18,158 nucleotides of DNA from Gemmatimonadota bacterium (GTDB lineage: Bacteria > Gemmatimonadota > Gemmatimonadetes > Palauibacterales > Palauibacteraceae). The notes beneath the pieces are model-generated. The model saw nothing but the letters and a program-made list of their open reading frames with translations, was not told the origin of the DNA and made no database searches. Of this stretch, positions 14,660 to 18,158 are shown one piece after another (position 1 is the first letter of the stretch; the number at the start of each line of letters is the position of its first letter). The stretch covers positions 1 through 18,158 of the forward strand of contig JAOTWC010000007.1 in NCBI GenBank assembly GCA_029863105.1, read 5' to 3'. Made by a program: the position numbers and the translations under genes.

Positions 14660-15628
14660 ATGACTGAATCGTCTAGCACCGTTCTGGTGACCGGCGGCGC
14701 CGGGTTCATCGGGTCGCACGTGTGCCAGGCCTACCGAGATGCCGGCTGGCATGTCATCGCACTCGACAACCTGAGTTCCGGCACGAAGGAAAACGTGCCG
14801 GACGGCGTCGAACTGATCGAGATGGATATTCGCTCAGAAGCCTTGCCCGAGTTCGCGAAAGAGTGTCGTCCGGCGCTCGTGAACCACCACGCGGCCCAGA
14901 TCGACGTCCGGCTATCCGTGGCCGATCCCCGGCTCGATGCTTCGATCAATCTCGACGGCTGGCTCAACGTGCTGGAGTCCGCGCGAGCCGCCGGCGCCGA
15001 ACGGGTCGTGTACGTGTCGTCGGGAGGCGTGGTGTACGGCGAGCCCGACCAGCTCCCCACGGCGGAAACGGCGCCCAAAGCGCCAATCTCGCCTTACGGT
15101 GTGAGCAAGCTGGCCGGCGAACACTACCAGTTCTGCTTCCGGAAAGTCCACGGCCTGGAGGGTGTCGCGCTCCGCTACTCCAACGTGTACGGGCCGCGCC
15201 AGGACCCGCACGGAGAGGCGGGCGTGATCGCCCTGTTCAGCCGCCGTCTGCTCGACGGTCGGCCTCTGCGGATCTTCGGCAATGGGGAACAGACGCGCGA
15301 TTATGTGTATGTCGGAGATGTTGCGGCGGCCAACCTGGCGGTTTCGGCGCTGTCGCTTCCGGACCCTGAGTCGATCGATGACGTGGCATTCAACGTGGCC
15401 ACGGGAGTCGAGGTATCGGTCCGAGAGCTGGCTGCGACGCTGCTGGACGTGTCGGGCCGGGCCGCCGAGATCGAGTTTGTGCCGGCACGACCGGGAGAGT
15501 TGTTGCGCAGCGCCCTGGATACGGCCCGACTGAGGGCGGCCGGCTGGCGGCCGGAAGTCGAGTTGGCCGAGGGACTGCGCCGGACGTACGAATACATCGC
15601 CGAACACTCGCAAGGGAATTCAGGATGA
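14660..15628 (+). CDS. NAD-dependent epimerase/dehydratase (GalE-like, extended SDR)
   Basis: A 322-residue nucleotide-sugar enzyme of the extended short-chain dehydrogenase family, probably a UDP-hexose 4-epimerase or related enzyme. The NAD-binding glycine motif is TGGAGFIGSH (11-20), followed by D36 for the ribose hydroxyls (VIALDN). Catalytic residues are S120/S121 (VYVSSGGVVYGE), Y146 and K150 (SPYGVSK). Substrate-side blocks are RYSNVYGPRQDP and IFGNGEQTRDYVYVGDV. AGAGGA lies just before the ATG. Its stop overlaps the tolQ start (ATGA), so it is translationally coupled to the Tol genes. In E. coli the gene ahead of tolQ is the thioesterase ybgC, so this arrangement is different. The exact sugar cannot be read from sequence. 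Confidence 0.93.
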   Translation: MTESSSTVLVTGGAGFIGSHVCQAYRDAGWHVIALDNLSSGTKENVPDGVELIEMDIRSEALPEFAKECRPALVNHHAAQIDVRLSVADPRLDASINLDGWLNVLESARAAGAERVVYVSSGGVVYGEPDQLPTAETAPKAPISPYGVSKLAGEHYQFCFRKVHGLEGVALRYSNVYGPRQDPHGEAGVIALFSRRLLDGRPLRIFGNGEQTRDYVYVGDVAAANLAVSALSLPDPESIDDVAFNVATGVEVSVRELAATLLDVSGRAAEIEFVPARPGELLRSALDTARLRAAGWRPEVELAEGLRRTYEYIAEHSQGNSG

Positions 15629-16359
15629 TCGGTTCGCCACTGGCGTTCCTGGTGCTGGCACAGGATAGCGGCATCGCCTCAAGGCCGTGGGATCTCATCC
15701 TCGGCGCGACAGCCATAACCAAGATCATCCTGATCGTCCTGGCGGCATTCTCGCTGCTGTCCTGGGTGCTGATCTTCTGGAAGTGGAAAGACTTCCGGCA
15801 GGTCGGGGAGGATGGCAACGAGTTCGTGGCCGGCATCGACGGGGCGGACGGGCTGGGCGGAATCTACCAGGCGCTTACGCGACTGAAGGCCTCGCCATAC
15901 ACGCGCGTGTTTCGTCGCGGCGTGAACTTCTTCACCGAACTCAGGCCTACGGCGCTCCGCGACGAGCCGGGAAGTGCGCCCGGACTGACGCCAGCGCAGC
16001 TCGAAGTGCTCCAGCTTGTGCTCGAGAAGGAACTCTCAGAGGAGCGCGACGAACTGGCGCACGGACTCCACTGGCTGGCGATCATCGGGTCCGTGAGTCC
16101 TCTGTTGGGGCTGATGGGAACGGTGCTGGGCGTGATGAACTCGTTCATTGGCATTACGGCGCAGGGTACGGCCAACATCGCGGCCGTGGCTCCGGGAATC
16201 GCCGAAGCGCTCATCACCACGGTGGCCGGACTCGGTGTCGCCATTCCCGCGGTGATCGCCTACAACCACTATGCGGGCAAGCTGGCCCTGTTCACGGGTG
16301 AGCTCGAGGGCTTCGCCGCGGAGTTCATCGGTACGCTGGCCCGCGAGGGTCGGATCTGA
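15625..16359 (+). CDS. tolQ: TolQ/ExbB-family proton channel protein
   Basis: A 244-residue inner-membrane protein that, as a pentamer around TolR, converts proton flow into motion of TolA. Three membrane segments are visible: about 29-53 (KIILIVLAAFSLLSWVLIFW), 150-176 (with GLMGTVLGVM) and 192-214 (with EALITTVAGLGVAIPAV). The large cytoplasmic loop lies between the first two. The order of helices and the size match TolQ (E. coli 230 aa). Neighbours tolR, a TolA-like gene and tolB favour TolQ over ExbB. It starts inside the epimerase stop codon and ends overlapping tolR by one base (TGATG). Confidence 0.95.
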   Translation: MIGSPLAFLVLAQDSGIASRPWDLILGATAITKIILIVLAAFSLLSWVLIFWKWKDFRQVGEDGNEFVAGIDGADGLGGIYQALTRLKASPYTRVFRRGVNFFTELRPTALRDEPGSAPGLTPAQLEVLQLVLEKELSEERDELAHGLHWLAIIGSVSPLLGLMGTVLGVMNSFIGITAQGTANIAAVAPGIAEALITTVAGLGVAIPAVIAYNHYAGKLALFTGELEGFAAEFIGTLAREGRI

Positions 16360-16787
16360 TGCGTCGCCGGAATCGCGATGTCGGCATCGGCTCCCTGCCT
16401 GTTCGAGCCGAGATCAACGTGACGAGTCTCGTGGACGTTGCGTTCACGCTGCTCGTCATCTTCATGATCACCGCCCCGATCCTGCAGGGCGGTGTCGAGG
16501 TTACGATCCCCAGGGCGCCGGCGGCGCCTCTCCAGGTTTCCGAGGGCGTCGTGGTCACGATAGCCGGCGACGGGAGCATCTACATCGACGATGCGGAGGT
16601 GTCGCGCGAGGAGTTCGCCGCCGCGATCGGCCCGATCGTCGAGCGCAGCGCGGGTGAGACCGTGTACGTGAAGGGCGACACGGATGTCCCGTACGGTGCG
16701 GTGCTGTGGGTCATCGGCACGCTGAAGGAAGCGGAGATCGAGGCCGTCAGTCTGGTTGCGGAGCCCGAGCCCCGGCGGCGGAACTGA
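16359..16787 (+). CDS. tolR: TolR/ExbD-family biopolymer transport protein
   Basis: A 142-residue inner-membrane protein, the second part of the Tol motor. A short basic cytoplasmic N-terminus is followed by one membrane helix at about 24-42 (SLVDVAFTLLVIFMITAPIL). It carries the conserved proton-path aspartate, D26 in LVDVAF. The periplasmic domain (about 45-135) has the family pattern ending in VYVKGDTDVPYGAVLWVIGTL. The ATG shares one base with the tolQ stop, so translation is coupled. Length equals that of E. coli TolR (142 aa). Confidence 0.95.
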   Translation: MRRRNRDVGIGSLPVRAEINVTSLVDVAFTLLVIFMITAPILQGGVEVTIPRAPAAPLQVSEGVVVTIAGDGSIYIDDAEVSREEFAAAIGPIVERSAGETVYVKGDTDVPYGAVLWVIGTLKEAEIEAVSLVAEPEPRRRN

Positions 16788-16795
16788 GCGCCGAC

Positions 16796-17464
16796 ATGCA
16801 CGGACGGCACGACCCGGACCGAGGGGTACCGCTATCCGCCGTGTGGGGCTCGCTCGGCATGCACGGGGCGATGCTCGCGGTGTTCGTCTGGCTGTCGGTG
16901 ACGTCTACGCCCCCGCTTACCGCCCAGACGTACCAGGTCCGCCTGATCGCCGCGGCCGACTTGCAGGCGCCCCTGCGGGATACGCCGGCTCCCCCGCGCC
17001 AGGCGGAGGAAGTGAACCGCCCGCCGCCGCCGCAGCCGACCGAGGACCCGGTCCCGGAGACGGAACTTCCGTCCATCGTCGAAGAAATCCCCCAGGTGGA
17101 AGAGCCGGTCCGCGAACCCGCTCGGGCGGACGAAACGGGCGATGCCTCGCTGAGCGTGCAGACCGAAGGTGCCCGATTCGTGGACCCGGCGTATGCTAAC
17201 AACATCGTCGATCAGATCAACCGTTACTGGCGTCCGCCCGACACGTCCCGACCGCTGCAGGCCGAGATCATCTTCGTCATCGATCGAACCGGGAAGGTCA
17301 GTGACGTCAAATGGCTGCGTCGATCGGGTGATGCCACGTTCGACCTCGAAGCGAGAGGTGCCATCGAGGCGGCAGCGCGCGCCGATGCTTTCGGACCGCT
17401 GCCGGACGCGTTTCCGTTCGACCAGCTCCAGGTGAGTTTCTACTTTGATCCCAGCTCCCGATGA
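16796..17464 (+). CDS. tolA: TolA/TonB-like energy transducer
   Basis: A 222-residue protein joining the TolQR motor to the periplasm. The ATG at 16796, eight bases after tolR, places one membrane helix at about 13-35. This contains S19-x3-H23 (SLGMH), the S-x3-H motif that TonB and TolA helices use to engage ExbB/D or TolQ/R. A Pro/Glu-rich linker follows (about 60-115, for example NRPPPPQPTEDPVPETE). The C-terminal domain, about 128-220, has the TonB/TolA C-terminal pattern (YANNIVDQINRYWRPP, then IIFVIDRTGKVSDVKWLRRS). It is about half the length of E. coli TolA (421 aa) because the long helical domain II is replaced by the linker. Context between tolR and tolB favours the TolA role; sequence alone cannot exclude TonB. 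Confidence 0.88.
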   Translation: MHGRHDPDRGVPLSAVWGSLGMHGAMLAVFVWLSVTSTPPLTAQTYQVRLIAAADLQAPLRDTPAPPRQAEEVNRPPPPQPTEDPVPETELPSIVEEIPQVEEPVREPARADETGDASLSVQTEGARFVDPAYANNIVDQINRYWRPPDTSRPLQAEIIFVIDRTGKVSDVKWLRRSGDATFDLEARGAIEAAARADAFGPLPDAFPFDQLQVSFYFDPSSR

Positions 17465-17483
17465 CCCAGAGGTTTGCCGCTAG

Positions 17484-18158
17484 ATGATACGTATGGTTCG
17501 AAGGTCCCTGTCGCTCGCCGGTGCCGCGCTGCTGATTTCTGCGGCAGCTCTCACTGCCCAGGACCGGGGTGATGTCCGGCTCGGCATCACCTATACGCCG
17601 GGATACCAGCCGGGCCTGGTCATGACGGCGATTGTCGCCGACGCGACCGCGCAACATGAAGCGGCCGCGGTAGACAAGATATTGCGCACCGACCTGGAGT
17701 ACGCGGATCGGTTCCAGGTCATTCCGGTCCCGGATTCGCTCGCCGCCACGGGTGCGGTGAACTACCCGCTGTGGAACCAGCTCGGAGCCGTGTGGCTGGT
17801 GGCCTCCAGGATAACGGCAAGCCCGACGGGTCCCGTGATGCGTGTCATGCTGCACGACGTTGTGTTCGGCGAGCTGAAGCAGGAGCAGGACTTCTTTCTG
17901 CCGGCGCGAACAGATCCGAACTTCCGCATGTCAGTGCACCGCGTGTCGGACCAGATCGTACGGTGGGCGACGGGCGATCCGGGCATCGCGGCGACGAGAA
18001 TCGTGTTCCGTCGAAAGACGGGCGACGGTACGTCGGACATTTTCGCGATCGACTACGACGGCGAAAACCTGGTGCGCCTGACCTCCGATAACTCGATCGT
18101 CTATTCGCCGGCTCTGTCACCGGACGGCAGGCATCTGCTGTACGTGTCCTATGCGGAC
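17484..18158 (+). CDS. tolB: Tol-Pal system protein TolB (3' end outside window)
   Basis: The first 225 codons of a periplasmic beta-propeller protein that binds Pal and TolA; the frame stays open to the window edge. The ATG at 17484 is chosen (AGAGG 11 bases upstream); M4 at 17493 is possible. A signal peptide is visible (MIRMVRRSLSLAGAALLISA, cleavage likely near ALTA-QD). Residues to about 160 form the TolB N-terminal domain. From about 168 the first propeller units begin (ATRIVFRRKTGDGTSDIFAI, then LVRLTSDNSIVYSPALSPDG and LLYVSYAD), typical of the TolB Pd40/WD40-like repeats. It lies 19 bases after the TolA-like gene, in the same unit. Confidence 0.93.
   Translation, partial: MIRMVRRSLSLAGAALLISAAALTAQDRGDVRLGITYTPGYQPGLVMTAIVADATAQHEAAAVDKILRTDLEYADRFQVIPVPDSLAATGAVNYPLWNQLGAVWLVASRITASPTGPVMRVMLHDVVFGELKQEQDFFLPARTDPNFRMSVHRVSDQIVRWATGDPGIAATRIVFRRKTGDGTSDIFAIDYDGENLVRLTSDNSIVYSPALSPDGRHLLYVSYAD

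Noticed and set aside
1..18158. CRISPR arrays, tRNA or rRNA genes, insertion sequences
   Set aside because: No regularly spaced repeats, cloverleaf or rRNA-like stretches, transposase genes or terminal inverted repeats were seen by reading.

Overview
This is an 18.2 kb stretch of chromosomal, G+C-rich, mostly single-copy coding DNA from a diderm (Gram-negative-type) bacterium. The evidence is a Tol system (tolQ, tolR, a TolA/TonB-like protein, tolB), several lipoprotein signal peptides and a LysM envelope protein. The combination of high G+C, LVIVD-repeat and DUF305 lipoproteins, a single bifunctional Rel protein and this gene order would fit Gemmatimonadota. That assignment is my inference from protein style, not from a marker search.

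Layout. 1-1306: an integron-type tyrosine recombinase (intI, minus strand) and its upstream region. That region carries an attC/attI-like element with perfect RYYYAAC and GTTRRRY boxes in the orientation expected for an integron recombination site, but no cassette array is recognisable. 1307-2020: an FKBP-type prolyl isomerase lipoprotein, closed by a strong hairpin (2037-2071) shared with the convergent gene. 2076-4765 (minus): a two-gene unit encoding a DUF305 His/Met-rich lipoprotein and a large LVIVD-repeat lipoprotein. 4874-6042: radC and a convergent GNAT acetyltransferase whose stop codons overlap. 6198-8489: full-length bifunctional (p)ppGpp synthetase/hydrolase with a good promoter. 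8493-9107 (minus): an orphan coiled-coil exported protein. 9237-12946: uvrB-tsaE-tsaB-rimI, four genes joined by overlapping start/stop codons (nucleotide excision repair, t6A tRNA modification and a ribosomal-protein-type acetyltransferase). 13043-14603: ssb and a LysM protein. 14660-18158: a GalE-like NAD-dependent epimerase translationally coupled to tolQ-tolR-tolA-like-tolB; tolB runs off the window.

How the genes work together. TolQ, TolR and the TolA-like protein form a proton-driven inner-membrane motor that acts on periplasmic TolB (and presumably Pal beyond the window) to maintain the outer membrane; the LysM protein and the epimerase next to them suggest an envelope theme. TsaE and TsaB are two components of the t6A37 tRNA machinery. 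Rel sets the stringent-response alarmone level. UvrB, SSB and RadC belong to DNA maintenance.

The less ordinary parts are the cassette-less integron integrase with its neighbouring attC-like hairpin, the DUF305/LVIVD lipoprotein pair with a possible leaderless start, the epimerase-tol coupling, and an A+T-rich patch inside rel. I did not find a clearly new defence or mobile system. No rRNA, tRNA, CRISPR or insertion sequence was recognised.
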